Below are positions 18,701 through 29,171 of a stretch of DNA of 64,000 nucleotides, in pieces. This DNA is from Roseiconus lacunae. Its GTDB lineage: Bacteria > Planctomycetota > Planctomycetia > Pirellulales > Pirellulaceae. A program made the position numbers and the translations under genes. Each line of letters starts with the position of its first letter. Within the stretch, counting starts at the first letter, position 1. Location: contig NZ_VSZO01000079.1 of NCBI RefSeq assembly GCF_008312935.1, positions 402,684 to 466,683 on the forward strand, written 5' to 3'. The notes beneath the pieces are model-generated. The model worked only from the letters and a program-made list of their open reading frames with translations, made no database searches and was not told the origin of the DNA.

Positions 18701-19835
18701 CGAGCCTGGGTAGCGAGACGTTCGTAAGGGCGTCGGACGGATAGTAACCCTGCGTAGCGATTTTGATCGATCCAGGGTGGACGTCACTGGCGAACACCTT
18801 GAATTCGACCGGCGATTTCAAACGCTCCCGGGCTTCGTGCAATGCCATCGCCATCGAATAGGCTTCTTCACCGGTCGCACAACCGGCAATCCAGACACGA
18901 ACGCCTCGTTTGGGATCTGCCTTGACGAACAGATCATCGAATACTTTCGATTCCAGGTAGTCCCAACACGACGGATCACGAAAGAACTTCGTGACACCGA
19001 TCAGCATGTCGCGATAGAGTTCGTCCAATTCATCGGTTTCCCGGTTCAGAATGTCGATGTATTCGGACAGCGTTTGAACCCCGCGAAGCGCCAGTCGGCG
19101 ATCCAGTCGGCGCGTCACCGTCGATGGTTTGTAGTTGGCGAAGTTGATTTGGCAGTGGTCTCGCAACAGCCGAAAGATTTGTTGTTGTTCATCGTCATGA
19201 GACGAAAATGCGCTCGATTCATGATCCGATTGACGATCAAAGAACCATCGCTTGAGCGAATCACCCATCGACTCCGGCGGTAGCGTGAACTCGACGACGC
19301 CCGTCGCCGCGGCGGCCGTCGGCATGCCGGAAAACTTCGCGCTCGCCTCCGACTCCACAATCACCAAACCACCCGAGCGATAAATCTCGACGATACCGCG
19401 AGAGCCATCACTACCGGTTCCCGAAAGCACGATACCGGCTTTGATCACATCAGTGTTCTCAGCAAGCGAGCGAAAAAAACGATCGATCGGTAAGTGGGGA
19501 ACTTCGCCACGGATTTGATCGTGCAGCCGAATCGTGAGGCCATCGAGCGTGATTTCCTTTTTCGGAGGCATCACATAAACATGACTCCGCTGAAGCGTTT
19601 GCCCCTCGCTGGCAATGGAAACCTGCATCACGGTGTGGCGTTTTAAAAGCGCATCCATCATCGTCTCGTGATCCGGAGACAAGTGCTGGACGACCACATA
19701 GGTTGCCTCGAACGATGGATCGATCCGATCAAAGAAACGCTCTAAAGACTCGAGACCACCGGCGGAGGCTCCAATTCCGACGATGAAACGCGGTAACGCC
19801 GTCGATTCAGAAGGTTCACTAATTTCGTTGGGCAT
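15771..19835 (-). CDS. CheB-CheR-PAS hybrid histidine kinase with receiver domain
   Basis: 1354 residues. Domains in order: CheB methylesterase (about 15-195) with Ser24 (GASAGG), His51 (QHLSPDH) and Asp143 (GTGSDG); CheR methyltransferase (about 215-480) with SAM motif [13 protein letters not shown]; a helical coiled coil (about 660-740) made of repeated [12 protein letters not shown] units; one or two PAS domains (about 745-985); HisKA with [10 protein letters not shown]; HATPase with DDGCGI and GTGLGL; and a receiver domain whose phospho-acceptor Asp lies in [12 protein letters not shown]. This fused architecture is known in many bacteria and may regulate processes other than chemotaxis; no chemoreceptor or CheA gene is in the window. 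The small PAS gene follows directly. No receiver precedes CheB, so regulation must come from the PAS domains or partners. Confidence 0.95.
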   Translation of the reverse strand: MPNEISEPSESTALPRFIVGIGASAGGLESLERFFDRIDPSFEATYVVVQHLSPDHETMMDALLKRHTVMQVSIASEGQTLQRSHVYVMPPKKEITLDGLTIRLHDQIRGEVPHLPIDRFFRSLAENTDVIKAGIVLSGTGSDGSRGIVEIYRSGGLVIVESEASAKFSGMPTAAAATGVVEFTLPPESMGDSLKRWFFDRQSDHESSAFSSHDDEQQQIFRLLRDHCQINFANYKPSTVTRRLDRRLALRGVQTLSEYIDILNRETDELDELYRDMLIGVTKFFRDPSCWDYLESKVFDDLFVKADPKRGVRVWIAGCATGEEAYSMAMALHEARERLKSPVEFKVFASDVHPGSIKIATQGYYPSDALTNVSLPRLENFFNRSGEGYYICKEIRSSVVFAIHNVLQDPPFTDIDLISCRNLLIYFDLHGQRKAMSMFHFGLRRNGILFLGPSETTGRLSEEFATVDERCKVYSKRNDSKLPHGIDLPLQIQPKSLIEPYSFQPDRSPQRERLRNYDRILDHMMPATVLIDSHRRVLESFGGIERFLRVPRRLFSNDLLDVAPADLQAPLSALFRRVQKDKTKVKLPVTGVLLPSGNRGDLDVIIDPVPGDSEETPLYLVRFTVRESIRTETRKDGDSDATMMKMSHDDRELNERIKTLEEELLHSRENLQATIEELESSNEELQSTNEELISSNEELQSTNEELNSVNEELHTVNVEYQNKNAELRELNDDINHLFGSTDIGTIFLDSSLAIRRFTPRVASIFDLRAQDIGRPLRTFSHSLKVDQLNELTEKVLRDGEKFEQEVEDVHDHHYVLRIHPYTIEDRIAGVIVTLTDITRLVESRRLAEKYQRRLQRAIDAVPILVSYVSSDEVYQYANQAYFDWLRCDRDEVLGRSVRDVIGPRAYQNSKPHIRAVLEGHSQFFEQELPTPNGVIHLTVSYIPDVNRKGHVVGFYVSAANVTSLKRAERELAAAVESAKNANRAKSDFLAKMSHEIRSPMTSILGFADILDEQLNDPDNRNAIDIIRSNGQHLLNLINEILDLSKIESGNLELDEDHFDLADLLMECHNTVLPKAERNNVELRLNLDKSTSACIRSDRRRLRQIVLNLLTNAVKFAPEGQVVLACKREGDEFSIAVSDDGCGIAEQTLPQLFQPFCQADDSSIRKHEGTGLGLTITRQLVNQMNGTITVESVVEKGTTFTVNLPWQPGREVVCQESLPQLRKLPSLTHKKILVIDDRRDIRFIAEHLLVDAGAQVTTAENGQDGLEKAVAASSAGAPFDCIVTDIQMPEMDGYETASRMRNEGYIGPILALSASAMASDREEALASGCNEHMAKPINRTQFIRTIARLTGLLPK

Positions 19836-20263
19836 TCGATGGGTTCAAAAATTCACAGGTAGCAGACAAGCGACCACGACAAGCATCCGCGATTGTATCA
19901 ATGGAAGTGTATCAGCCGGAGAATGGGCTCCCCAAGGGCATCGTCTGAAGCAAGATCTCTCGTTTCTATGATGCACAACTGACATTGCTCCATCGTTACG
20001 GCCGATCCACACCGGTATTTTGTGTATCGGCTGACGACGGTTTCTCGTTTGGCACAGGGGCTCGTCTGGGAAGGGGGAGGAGAATGCGGTCTTGAGCTTG
20101 CGCATCACACCAGTGATTTATGGTACAATTTGCGGCGTTGTAGGAGCCATTTCTGACCCCGCCGCTAGAGCTTTGCTCCGTCGACAGGCGACAAGGATTT
20201 GGCCCTGCAACCGGCGTTCCATCACTGCCGCCTTCCTCCCCGCTCGCCAGGTCGCCGCATCCA
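19836..20263. other. Divergent promoter gap
   Basis: Lies between the divergent hybrid kinase and PSD1 genes. No gene is seen. A possible promoter for the PSD1 gene is listed at 20104-20129. Confidence 0.55.
20104..20129 (+). promoter_or_regulatory. Possible extended -10 promoter with operator-like palindrome
   Basis: TGGTACAAT (20121-20129) resembles an extended -10 element. Just upstream is ATCAC-ACCA-GTGAT (20104-20117), a small perfect palindrome that could bind a repressor. No convincing -35 is seen at the right spacing. It lies about 135 bases upstream of the PSD1 gene. Confidence 0.3.
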
Positions 20264-23062
20264 ATGCATTCGAATTGGCTGTCTGCTGTTGTACGCGTCT
20301 TCGTGCTGATTTTGATACCGTCAATGCTGGCGGTTGGAAACGACACGACTGTTTTGGACCTGACGCAGGTCGAATTTTTTGAAAAAGAAGTACGACCACT
20401 GCTGATCGAACATTGCTTGGATTGTCACGGCGGCGACGAAGCCGATGGGGGGCTTTCGCTCGACTCGTTTGACCGAATCATGAAAGGTGGCGATTCTGGG
20501 GCCGCCGCGGTTCCGGGCGATATCAGCGGCAGCTTGATGATCGAAGCCGTTCGTTATCAAAGCGAGCGATTGCGAATGCCACCTTCGGGAAAACTGACCG
20601 ACCCACAAATCAAAGTTTTCGAGCGCTGGGTCGAATTGGGCTTGCCCGATCCCCGCAAGCCCATGCTTCCGGAGGAGCCTCCTCCCCAGCCGGTGGCCGG
20701 CAACCAGACCAGTGATCCCGATGCGATCGAATCATTTTGGTCGTTTCAGCCGATTCGGTCGGTGCCTTTGCCCGGAGTCAAAGATTCCGACTGGGTGAAG
20801 ACACCGATCGACCGATTTGTTCTTGCGAAATTGGAGGCGAATCGGCTGCAACCAGCGCCGGCGGCAGATCGCCGAACACTGATTCGCCGTGTCTATCACG
20901 ACTTGGTCGGTTTGCCACCAACGCCAGAGCAGATTGATGCGTTTCTAACCGATCAGTCTGACGAAGCATTTACGAAAGTGGTCGACGAATTGTTGCAGTC
21001 TCCCAGCTATGGTGTGCGTTGGGGGAGACATTGGTTGGACGTTGCCAGGTATGCCGATTCCAATGGACTCGACGAAAACCTGGCTTTTGGAAACGCGTGG
21101 CGATATCGCGATTACGTCGTCGATTCGTTCAACCGCGATAAACCGTTCGATCAATTCGTGATCGAACAAATCGCCGGGGACTTGGTACCTGGGGCGACAA
21201 CCGAGACTATCTCCGGAACGGGGTTTCTTGCCCTGGGCGCAAAAGTTCTCGCCGAACCAGATCGTGAAAAGTTGATGATGGACACCATCGACGAACAAAT
21301 CGACACGATCGGCAAGGCATTCATGGGAATGACGCTCGGCTGCGTGCGATGCCATGACCACAAATTCGATCCACTGACACAAGAAGACTACTACGCACTG
21401 GCGGCAATTTTCAAAAGCACGCAGACCTTTGCCGATAGTCGCACCGGAGCGATTAAACACTGGTATGAACACTCTTTGGTGACCCAAGATCAACTCGCGG
21501 TGTTCAAACAGGTCGACTCCGAGATTCAGAAAGCGAAACAAGCGGCGGCATCGTACAAGTCGACTCAGATCAATCAGCTGCGTCAGGAAGCGAGAACGAA
21601 GGCAACCGAATACTTGGTCGCCTGCACGATGATTGATCCACAGCAAACACTGATCGAAATCCAATCCGTGGCGGAACGGTTCGACTTGCATTCACGGGTG
21701 CTTCATCATTGCCGTCGGCACCTGGAATTTCATCGTGATGACGCTGTCTTTGTGCCGTGGCATTCGATAGACCGACAAGGATTATCGCAACAGGCTCGCG
21801 CCGAGGAAGTACGCTCGTACTATCAGCCACTTTTCCAGGCCGCGTCGGCCGTCGCCAAACCTGGATCACAGGAACAGATCGACGCAGATTCCGATCGCGA
21901 CGCATTGATCCAGCAGGCTCGTACCGCACTGAACGACGCGACGGGGTTTCTTGCGATCCCTGCCAAGCCGGAGTATGCCTTCACGCCCGATGTCCTGGCG
22001 GAGTACCACCGTCTGATGGAAGTCGCGAGGAAGATCGAAAGCAACGCGCCGGACGAACCCGCCGTGATGGCTGTTAGTGAAATGGCGACCGAAGAATCGA
22101 TTCCGATCCATATCCGAGGAAGCCATCTGAATCTTGGGGAAGACGTCAAACGAGAGTTTCCCGCGGTGCTTCGTTTCAGCGACGTTCGTCCCATTTTTCC
22201 TTCCAACCAGAGCGGGCGTTTGCAGCTCGCCCGTTGGATCGCGAGTTCTCGCCATGCGCTGACTTCTCGAGTGTTCGTCAACCGTGTTTGGGGATGGCAC
22301 TTTGGTGTTCCGCTGGTCAAGACGACCGAGAACTTTGGATTGCTCGGTGATCGTCCCAGCCATCCCGAATTGCTTGATTGGTTGGCGATCGAATGGATGC
22401 GATCGGGGTGGTCGGTAAAGCAATTGCACCGGATGATCGTGTTGTCGGCAACCTATCAAATGCGATCCGATCATCCCGACGTCGAACGGATCGCGGTACT
22501 GGATCCTGAAAACAGAATGCACTCCCATGCCAACGTGCAACGCTTGTCCGCTGAATCGATCCGAGACAGTTTGCTTTCGGTTTCCGGGCTACTCAATCAG
22601 GAGCTTGGTGGCAAAACGGTACCACTGCGTAACCGGCAGTTTGTTTTCGATCACACGTCGGTCGATCATACGACGTATGAGACTCATCGCCGGGCCGCTT
22701 ACCTACCGATCATTCGCAACAACCTTTGTGGATTTCTTTCGCAATTCGATTACCCCAATCCGACAACGCCGACCGGTCATCGATCGCAATCGGTCGTGGC
22801 CCCGCAAGCGTTGTTGATGATGAATCACCCGCTGGTCATCGAAGCCGCATCGCACTGGGCGTCACAAATGCGGCAATCCAAACTGACCGATCAGCAGCGT
22901 GTCGAACGGAGCTACCTTGCCGCGTTCGGCCGCCCGCCCGAGCCGAACGAAGTCCGGCGAGCGATCGACTTTCTGACGCAATCACAGCTATCTCCCCAAC
23001 AAGCGTGGGTTGCATTTTGCCAAAGTCTTCTTGCCGCCAACGAGTTTATTTATCTGCGATGA
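20264..23062 (+). CDS. PSD1 / cytochrome c-like planctomycete protein (DUF1549-DUF1553)
   Basis: 932 residues. A signal peptide (about 1-25) is followed by a planctomycete cytochrome c-type region with CLDCH (haem motif, about 51-55), then a DUF1549-like region (about 165-380, with [12 protein letters not shown] and [13 protein letters not shown]), a Lys/Gln-rich linker, and a DUF1553-like region (about 660-905, with [31 protein letters not shown]). A second CxxC-H pair occurs in [12 protein letters not shown]. These proteins are hallmark families of planctomycetes, thought to act in the periplasm, often beside DUF1501 or sulfatase genes, in breakdown of complex polysaccharides; biochemical function is unknown. 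The stop codon overlaps the start of the DUF1501 gene (ATGA), showing a translationally coupled pair. Confidence 0.93.
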   Translation: MHSNWLSAVVRVFVLILIPSMLAVGNDTTVLDLTQVEFFEKEVRPLLIEHCLDCHGGDEADGGLSLDSFDRIMKGGDSGAAAVPGDISGSLMIEAVRYQSERLRMPPSGKLTDPQIKVFERWVELGLPDPRKPMLPEEPPPQPVAGNQTSDPDAIESFWSFQPIRSVPLPGVKDSDWVKTPIDRFVLAKLEANRLQPAPAADRRTLIRRVYHDLVGLPPTPEQIDAFLTDQSDEAFTKVVDELLQSPSYGVRWGRHWLDVARYADSNGLDENLAFGNAWRYRDYVVDSFNRDKPFDQFVIEQIAGDLVPGATTETISGTGFLALGAKVLAEPDREKLMMDTIDEQIDTIGKAFMGMTLGCVRCHDHKFDPLTQEDYYALAAIFKSTQTFADSRTGAIKHWYEHSLVTQDQLAVFKQVDSEIQKAKQAAASYKSTQINQLRQEARTKATEYLVACTMIDPQQTLIEIQSVAERFDLHSRVLHHCRRHLEFHRDDAVFVPWHSIDRQGLSQQARAEEVRSYYQPLFQAASAVAKPGSQEQIDADSDRDALIQQARTALNDATGFLAIPAKPEYAFTPDVLAEYHRLMEVARKIESNAPDEPAVMAVSEMATEESIPIHIRGSHLNLGEDVKREFPAVLRFSDVRPIFPSNQSGRLQLARWIASSRHALTSRVFVNRVWGWHFGVPLVKTTENFGLLGDRPSHPELLDWLAIEWMRSGWSVKQLHRMIVLSATYQMRSDHPDVERIAVLDPENRMHSHANVQRLSAESIRDSLLSVSGLLNQELGGKTVPLRNRQFVFDHTSVDHTTYETHRRAAYLPIIRNNLCGFLSQFDYPNPTTPTGHRSQSVVAPQALLMMNHPLVIEAASHWASQMRQSKLTDQQRVERSYLAAFGRPPEPNEVRRAIDFLTQSQLSPQQAWVAFCQSLLAANEFIYLR

Positions 23063-24522
23063 AACGACACGTCCAACCATTTGAAGCGATGCCGAACGAC
23101 ATTGCCGGCGACCGTCGGCGATGGTTGCGCACCAGTGCGATCGGATTTGGGCATTTGGCATTCGCATCGATGCTACCGAACGCCAGCACCGCGGATCCGC
23201 CGTCGACACGGACGACGGCAGGCCCGAGCGATGGCGAGACGGTCGTCGCACATCACCCGGCACGCGCAAAACGCGTCATCTTTTTGTTTATGAAGGGTGG
23301 CCCTTCACACGTCGACACATTCGACCCGAAACCGATGCTCGATCGTGACGATGGGAAGCCATTGCCGTTTGATTTACCGCGGGTCACGTTTGCCAAACAA
23401 GGCAATTTGCTTAAGAGCCCCTGGAAGTTTCATCGTCATGGCGAATCCGGTTTGCCGGTCAGCGAGTTGTTTCCCAACGTTGCTCGGCATATCGATGACT
23501 TGTGTGTTCTGCGATCGGTCCACGGCACGAATCCCGCCCACGGCGGTGCGGCCTTAAAATTACACACCGGCAGCGACCAATTCGTGCGACCGAGCTTCGG
23601 AAGTTGGCTCGTTTATGGGTTGGGAAGTGAGAACGATAACTTGCCAGCGTTTGTGACAATCTGCCCAACGTTGGCTCATGGTGGCGTCAACAATTGGGGG
23701 TCGGCTTTTTTGCCGGCGCATTGCCAGGGAACACCCATCGGCAATGCCAGTCGGGCGGCCGCGGAGTCCAAAATTGAATACATCAGCCATCCAAGTTTGG
23801 ACCGAACGCAACAGCGACGGCAGTTAGATTTGATCTCCGCAATGAACCAAGACCATCTACGACAAGTGGGGCCGAATGCATCATTGGAAGGACGCCTGCG
23901 ATCATTCGAACTCGCGTATCGAATGCAGACCGAAGTCCCCGAAATTCAAGACCTGACGTCGGAAACGCAGACAACTCGCCAGCTTTACGGATTGGACGAT
24001 CCGGTCACCGCCGACTTTGGCCATCAGTGCCTGCTCGCTCGCCGGTTCGCCGAACGGGGCGTCCGGTTCATCCAAGTCACTCATAGCGATAGTGAAGTCC
24101 AGTGGGACCAGCACGGCAACCTCTACCAAGGTCATTCAAAGAATGCCGCCGAAGTGGACAAGCCAATCGCGGGGTTGCTCGCCGATCTTAAAGCCCGCGG
24201 CTTGTTGGATGACACGTTGGTGTTATGGGGCGGCGAATTCGGACGGACGCCGACCGCCCAAGGCAACAACGGCCGCGATCATAATCCCCACGGATTCACG
24301 ATGTGGATGGCCGGCGGGGGTGTTAAAGGCGGTTTTGCCTATGGCGCGACTGATGACTACGGCTACTACGCCGCAGAAAACAAGATGCACGTCCACGACT
24401 TGCACGCGACGTTACTCCACCTGATGGGAATCGATCACGAGCGTTTGACGTATCGTCACGCCGGTCGTGACTTCCGGCTGACCGACGTCGCCGGCCATGT
24501 GGCTCACAATATCTTGGCATGA
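23059..24522 (+). CDS. DUF1501 family protein (sulfatase/alkaline phosphatase-like)
   Basis: 487 residues from ATG 23059, overlapping the PSD1 stop by the sequence ATGA. A twin-arginine-like N-terminus ([12 protein letters not shown]) precedes the conserved core: [43 protein letters not shown] and [26 protein letters not shown]1501 proteins belong to the alkaline phosphatase/sulfatase superfamily, with conserved Asp and His residues that would hold metal, but they lack the formylglycine Cys motif. In planctomycetes they nearly always pair with a PSD1-type gene, as here. Export through Tat would fit a folded metalloenzyme. The substrate is not known. Confidence 0.94.
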   Translation: MKRHVQPFEAMPNDIAGDRRRWLRTSAIGFGHLAFASMLPNASTADPPSTRTTAGPSDGETVVAHHPARAKRVIFLFMKGGPSHVDTFDPKPMLDRDDGKPLPFDLPRVTFAKQGNLLKSPWKFHRHGESGLPVSELFPNVARHIDDLCVLRSVHGTNPAHGGAALKLHTGSDQFVRPSFGSWLVYGLGSENDNLPAFVTICPTLAHGGVNNWGSAFLPAHCQGTPIGNASRAAAESKIEYISHPSLDRTQQRRQLDLISAMNQDHLRQVGPNASLEGRLRSFELAYRMQTEVPEIQDLTSETQTTRQLYGLDDPVTADFGHQCLLARRFAERGVRFIQVTHSDSEVQWDQHGNLYQGHSKNAAEVDKPIAGLLADLKARGLLDDTLVLWGGEFGRTPTAQGNNGRDHNPHGFTMWMAGGGVKGGFAYGATDDYGYYAAENKMHVHDLHATLLHLMGIDHERLTYRHAGRDFRLTDVAGHVAHNILA

Positions 24523-24534
24523 TCGAACCCTGCA

Positions 24535-24552
24535 CGCGGCACTAACGCCGCG
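24535..24552 (+). terminator. Possible terminator hairpin after the DUF1501 gene
   Basis: CGCGGC-actaac-GCCGCG, a perfect 6-bp stem starting 12 bases after the stop codon. There is no strong T run, so it may be a weak or factor-aided terminator. Confidence 0.35.
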
Positions 24553-24635
24553 ATTCGTTCCTCCGCCCGAGTTTGCTAGCGGCGCCGCCAAAGCCGCTCA
24601 ATGATCCACAGACTTAAGTTGGACGAATCGCTTTG

Positions 24636-25355
24636 CTACGCTCGACGGCGTTTCCTAACTGATACGATCGCGCCGAGTCCCAACCAAAACATGGCGGAGG
24701 TCGGTTCTGGCACGGTACCGCTGCCACCAGTGCTGCCGTTGTTGATCGAAATAATGATGTTGTCGATCGACCAAGATTCGTCCCCGAATTGCTGAATTCC
24801 TGCCCCACTGGTAAACCAGCGAATTGTCAAGGTATTCGAGGTATGTGCGATGTTCGTAAACGTCGGATCCTTTGACATGTCATAGGCTGAGTCGTCGAAA
24901 ATGCCACCTCCAAATCCCAATGGAACTCTGCTGGCCAGTTCCACTCCTGCAGGAGGCACGTAGGATTGTTCCGCCGCGTCAAAGTTGTCGAAGGTCTCGC
25001 TGAACACCACCGATCCGTCGACCGAGACATTGAAAATATCAGGTGAAACCGGTGGGGTGTCCGGACTTCCATCCCACGAGTCAATAATCCCCAACGAGAA
25101 TCCGATGTCGATACTGGTGTGTGGGGCGAGCCCGCTTAGGGTGAGTGTGGTGACTGCGTTGGGCGTCCCATTTTCCAGCATCCATGAACCAAATCCATGG
25201 TTCGAGTAAGTTTGGGTTCCGACGCGTCCCGCACCCGCTGTAACGGTGATTTCGGTCGGCACAGAACTCTCGAAATCCTCTTGGAATATGACGCCGGCAT
25301 GGACGTGCGAGACCACAAAATAAGAGAGAAGCATTGACAAGAAAGCAACACGCAT
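24636..25355 (-). CDS. PEP-CTERM sorting-signal secreted protein
   Basis: 239 residues. A signal peptide (about 1-20, ending at HVHA) leads into a beta-rich region of about 180 residues (VIFQEDFESSVPTEITV onward), probably a jelly-roll fold. The C-terminus is VPEPTSAMFWLGLGAI then VRKRRRA, a classic PEP-CTERM tail: PEP motif, membrane helix, basic cluster. Such tails are recognised by exosortase for export and cleavage; no exosortase gene is in the window. TAGGAG lies about 10 bases upstream of the ATG, a strong ribosome binding site. The upstream region holds a 7-bp direct repeat (CCGGATT at 25472 and 25489). Confidence 0.88.
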   Translation of the reverse strand: MRVAFLSMLLSYFVVSHVHAGVIFQEDFESSVPTEITVTAGAGRVGTQTYSNHGFGSWMLENGTPNAVTTLTLSGLAPHTSIDIGFSLGIIDSWDGSPDTPPVSPDIFNVSVDGSVVFSETFDNFDAAEQSYVPPAGVELASRVPLGFGGGIFDDSAYDMSKDPTFTNIAHTSNTLTIRWFTSGAGIQQFGDESWSIDNIIISINNGSTGGSGTVPEPTSAMFWLGLGAIVSVRKRRRA

Positions 25356-25657
25356 CTGAGAACTCCTAAGCAGGCTCGGGCTCGAGTGTTATTTACAACG
25401 CTGAAATTGATTGCATATCCGCCTGTTCAGGTATTTTGAGCCCCCTTTCCCCATGGGTCAATCAATATTTTCCGGATTACAGGAATAACCGGATTTGTCC
25501 GAAGCTATGTGGATCAGGCAATAGCTCTCCGCGAAGAAAGGAACGGCCAAGGGCGCGAGCTTCGCGGCCTTTCCGAAGATTCGGCGGGAATCACCGGTTG
25601 ATCTAGGCGATCACACAATCTTCTATTGCCGGCGCCCCAGCGCGGTGATCCGCATGC
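25356..25657. other. Gap between PEP-CTERM and PSD1 genes
   Basis: No gene. It holds the leader of the PEP-CTERM gene and the direct repeat CCGGATT at 25472-25478 and 25489-25495 (17-base period), which could be a regulator site. I see no convincing terminator for the PSD1 gene ending at 25658. Confidence 0.5.
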
Positions 25658-28381
25658 TTAATCTACAAACGCAAATTCGTTCGAGATCAGCATCGCTTGC
25701 ACCAATTGACCTAAGCGGTCCAGCGGCTCGATGGGGGCGACCGAAACGGGACCGGAGAAGTCGGTCATTGAATTCCCTTGATAGAGTTCTCCGTCATCGC
25801 CTTCGAGTAGAATCGAACAACGGAAGTTAAAACTATCGAAGCTGTCGGAAGCTTGCGGCGAAACTACGAAGTCGACCGTTTCACCGGCGTGGACTTTCGT
25901 TCGCAAAGCTTCGAATGATCGCGTGCCATTCTGTTTGCTTTCGCGAAACAAGAGTTCGTCGTTCGCCCAGATCGCGAGTTGGACTCCGTCGCCCTTGTCA
26001 TTGGAATGGCGAATCCTGCCTTCCAGAGTCACTTCCCCGTCGGCCGGAACGGTCCAACGTCGGACAACGGAATGACGCCGCCCAGGATGCCCGTTCTCTT
26101 TACCCAGCGACGCATAACCTAGTTCGGATTCCGATGGAAGTTGGTCTGCGTCTTGCCAGACCGCTCCGACAAACTTTTTTAGTTCAGTGAACTGGTCAAC
26201 GCGGCCGTCATCATTCGCAGGCGAGGTGCCGTATCGCCAAGCAAGTCTTGAATCGAACGAGGGTTTCGTTTTCGCGACCGGTTCGGCGAGGTATGCCACC
26301 GCGGCTTGAAGTTCGACGTTGCTGGGCGATCGGGCGTAAATCTGTCGGAATGCTTCGATTGCTTGTTGTTCGGCGTCAGCATGTTGCTGTCTCAATTGAC
26401 CTGCCAAGTGATTTGCCAAAATCCCGATTTGAGGATGGTTCATCAAGAACAACGCCTGCTGAGGGACAGTCGTTAAATAGCGTTTCGGCGCGTGACTGTC
26501 CGGCGATGCCATGTCGAACGTTCGAAACATTGACGGCAGGTTCTGCCGGTCGATCATGGCGTAGAGCGTTCGTCTGGAAACCGGTCGTTCGAGATGGATT
26601 TCAACCGGCGCACCACCGACTTGTCGGTCGAGTTTTCCGCTTACAAAGGTCAGCGAATCGCGAAGTGATTCGAAGTCGCGTCGCCGACGATTACCGCGAG
26701 CGAGGTAGCGATTGTCCGGATCGACATCAAAAGCGTTTTGATCGAGGGTAGTTGCGGATTGAGCATAAATGCGTGACGTGACAATTCGTCGAACCAGTCG
26801 CTTGACACTCCAGTGTTGACTGAAGTCGGCGGCTAACTCGTCGAGAATCTTGACGCTCGGTGGTGCTTCGGTCCGAACACCAAAGTCGCTGGTCGAATCG
26901 ACGAAGGGACGTCCGATCAATTTCATCCACAGTCGGTTGACGAAGACACGCGCGAAGAGCGGGTTGTTTTCATCGGCGATTCGTTCGGCAAGTTCTTTGC
27001 GTCCACTGCCATCGCTAAATGGCGTGTCGTTGTTAGACCGCAGGGCCGTGAGGTACTGCCGCGGTGCGATGTCACCTCGGTTTCCGGGTTGACCGCGAAG
27101 GAAGACATGACTGTCGCTCGGCGTTTCTTTGTCGACCAACATCAACGGGCTGGGGCCGTCTTCTTTCGCTTCACTGCTTTGGATGATCCCTAGCAGTGAG
27201 TAGTAGTCTTTCGTCGGAATGGGATCGAACTTGTGATCGTGGCAACGGGCGCAGGCGACCGTCAGTCCAAGCAGTCCTCTTGTGATCACGTCGATCCGAT
27301 CATCGATCGTGTCGTAACCATTGAGGTAGCGTCTACCGATTGTCAAGAAACCCATCGCATCCAAATTGCCGTTGGCGTTGTCGGGGTCGATGCGATCGGC
27401 GGCCAACTGCAGTCTGACCATTTGATCGAATGGCATGTCTTGGGCGAATGCGTCGATCAACCAATCACGATAACGCTCGCTCCCTTTTAGTCTTCTGTCC
27501 TTGCCGGCGAGCGCATATCCGATCGTGTCGGCGTAGCGGGCGACGTCCATCCAGTAGCGTGCGATCCGTTCGCCGTAGTCGGGGGAAGCGATCAGTTGGT
27601 CCGCCAAGCGTTCGACTTTGTCGGCAGAGTCCGATTGAACGAAGGTCTGAATCTGTTCGAGCGTCGGAGGGAGTCCGACGAGGTCGTAATACAGACGACG
27701 GATCATCTGTTCGTCGTCGACCGGAGTGCTAACTGCCAAGCCTGCTTGGTCCGCGATTTCACGCGCCAGTGAATCGATCACATCATGATCGTCTCGATGC
27801 ATCACGGCGTGATGCGGTGCGGGCATCGGCGGAACAAACGCCCAATGCGATTGGGGGTCGATGTCCATTGGCGACGTCGACTTGGAACTGGAATTTTTGT
27901 CCGTTCGTGGATCCGGGGCCCCCATTTCGATCCACGTTCGTAGCGTCGCGATTTCGGCGTCCTCCAACTTGCCTTCCGGAGGCATTTGATAGTCAACGTT
28001 TTCGTAATTGATCGCTTCGATCAACAGACTAGCATCGACATCACCGGGAACAATCGCTGGGCCGGACGCGCCACCTTCGCGACTGACCGCTGCGTTATCG
28101 AGTCGCAAACCGCCAGAACTTTCGCCCGCCTCTTCACTGTGGCATTCGTAGCATCGATCGATCAAAAGCGGACGCACTTTCGTTTCGAAAAACGTTTCTT
28201 GTTCGGCGGTCAATTTGGACGCCGTGGGTGTATCCGCTTTCGCCAAACGAGGGTGCGTGATCGTTACGAATGTGCCGATCGCAACAAGGGCCGAAGCAAA
28301 GGTTCGAATCGTGTGGACGGAGGAACTGCATTGGCAGCCTAGAACGAAATGCCGAAGCACCGTTTGGAATCGGAAGGTCAT
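25658..28381 (-). CDS. PSD1 / cytochrome c-like protein with inserted beta domain
   Basis: 907 residues. A long signal region (about 1-50) precedes a haem-type motif CYECH and DUF1549-like sequence ([40 protein letters not shown]), then DUF1553-like sequence (FARVFVNRLWMKLIGRPF, RYLARGNRRRRDFESLRDSL, LFLMNHPQIGIL). Between the last DUF1553 helix region and the true end lies an extra beta-rich domain of about 150 residues (about 720-870, with VRRWTVPADGEVTLEGRI and VDFVVSPQASDSFDSF), of the kind that might bind sugars. The C-terminal LVQAMLISNEFAFVD then completes the DUF1553 region. Unlike the pair at 20264-24522 no DUF1501 gene follows. Confidence 0.9.
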   Translation of the reverse strand: MTFRFQTVLRHFVLGCQCSSSVHTIRTFASALVAIGTFVTITHPRLAKADTPTASKLTAEQETFFETKVRPLLIDRCYECHSEEAGESSGGLRLDNAAVSREGGASGPAIVPGDVDASLLIEAINYENVDYQMPPEGKLEDAEIATLRTWIEMGAPDPRTDKNSSSKSTSPMDIDPQSHWAFVPPMPAPHHAVMHRDDHDVIDSLAREIADQAGLAVSTPVDDEQMIRRLYYDLVGLPPTLEQIQTFVQSDSADKVERLADQLIASPDYGERIARYWMDVARYADTIGYALAGKDRRLKGSERYRDWLIDAFAQDMPFDQMVRLQLAADRIDPDNANGNLDAMGFLTIGRRYLNGYDTIDDRIDVITRGLLGLTVACARCHDHKFDPIPTKDYYSLLGIIQSSEAKEDGPSPLMLVDKETPSDSHVFLRGQPGNRGDIAPRQYLTALRSNNDTPFSDGSGRKELAERIADENNPLFARVFVNRLWMKLIGRPFVDSTSDFGVRTEAPPSVKILDELAADFSQHWSVKRLVRRIVTSRIYAQSATTLDQNAFDVDPDNRYLARGNRRRRDFESLRDSLTFVSGKLDRQVGGAPVEIHLERPVSRRTLYAMIDRQNLPSMFRTFDMASPDSHAPKRYLTTVPQQALFLMNHPQIGILANHLAGQLRQQHADAEQQAIEAFRQIYARSPSNVELQAAVAYLAEPVAKTKPSFDSRLAWRYGTSPANDDGRVDQFTELKKFVGAVWQDADQLPSESELGYASLGKENGHPGRRHSVVRRWTVPADGEVTLEGRIRHSNDKGDGVQLAIWANDELLFRESKQNGTRSFEALRTKVHAGETVDFVVSPQASDSFDSFNFRCSILLEGDDGELYQGNSMTDFSGPVSVAPIEPLDRLGQLVQAMLISNEFAFVD

Positions 28382-29171
28382 GGTGGGATCGCAGGCGGGA
28401 TAAATGATCGATCACAGGCGGGACGCGAGTGGGACGTTCGATTGATCGGGCTCGGATGGCACTGAACGGGCCGGGCAGGTAGGGCCTCTACGATCAATCA
28501 CTCATGCTCCGTCTAGCCCCAATGTTCGGGTTCGGCTCATCAGCCGACGGGCGTTCGCCCCGGTGATTGCACCTAAACCGTGGCTAACGCCATGCGGCTA
28601 ATCCCAAAATCAAAGGTTGACGAAGCACTCGTTCATTCACGTCAACTCGCGGACTCCGTCGCAAGCCAATACTTTCGCTCGCATCCAGAGCCGAACGCGT
28701 ACGCTAACCGGCCACACGTTCTTAGGGCAAACCGGTACTCGTATTCGATGTCGGCATTGTACTCTCCTGGCGGTTCGGACACAGCGTCGAATTCTGGTAA
28801 TCACGTGAGCCAACATCGATACGACTCGATCGAGACACCACTCTTCTTGCGGCGGTGGCGATCAAGTTGGAAACCGTCCGAAGCGGCGAGGCGATCGCTC
28901 TGTCTTTGATCGCTCTGCCTTTGATCAACCAGTCTTCGATCGAGAGGGCTGCTTTCGATCCAGAGACGATGCGATATTTGATCGCCAAGGTCGACAGAGT
29001 TTCCACATGTCAAACTTTGCCTAGCTGTCGTCTGCGGATTGGAAAATCGCGGACTCCGGGCAACCGACCGGCAAGAGCGTTTCCAGTTTCACGTTCGATC
29101 GACTAGCGTACGTGGGCTACATCGAAGTTCATCGTTTCTTCTTTTTTTTCCCCAAGGAACTCGCTGCCACG
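28382..29171. other. Long divergent gene-free region
   Basis: About 790 bases between divergent genes. Apart from the palindromic repeat at 28540-28603, I find no supported gene, tRNA or terminator. Short direct repeats of GATCGCTCTG with TTTGATC occur around 28890-28925. The length suggests promoters for both neighbours and perhaps an unrecognised RNA. Confidence 0.5.
28540..28603 (-). repeat. Dispersed 64-bp palindrome, copy C (reverse orientation)
   Basis: Best-preserved copy. Plus strand: ATCAGCCGACGGGCGTTCGC (28540-28559) and, as its near reverse complement, GGCTAACGCCATGCGGCTAA (28583-28602). Sixteen of 21 arm positions match. The inner part is CCGGTGATTGCACCTAAACC. Confidence 0.88.

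Noticed and set aside
20945..21691. A 248-codon minus-strand open frame
   Set aside because: Antisense to the PSD1 gene; no motif and no ribosome binding site.
22726..23058. Upstream extension of the DUF1501 gene
   Set aside because: It overlaps the end of the PSD1 gene in another frame, and the ATGA overlap at 23059 with a Tat-like signal is a better start.
28382..29171. Possible small genes or tRNA in the long gap
   Set aside because: Open frames of 60-110 codons on both strands overlap each other, none has a ribosome site, and no cloverleaf could be found by eye.
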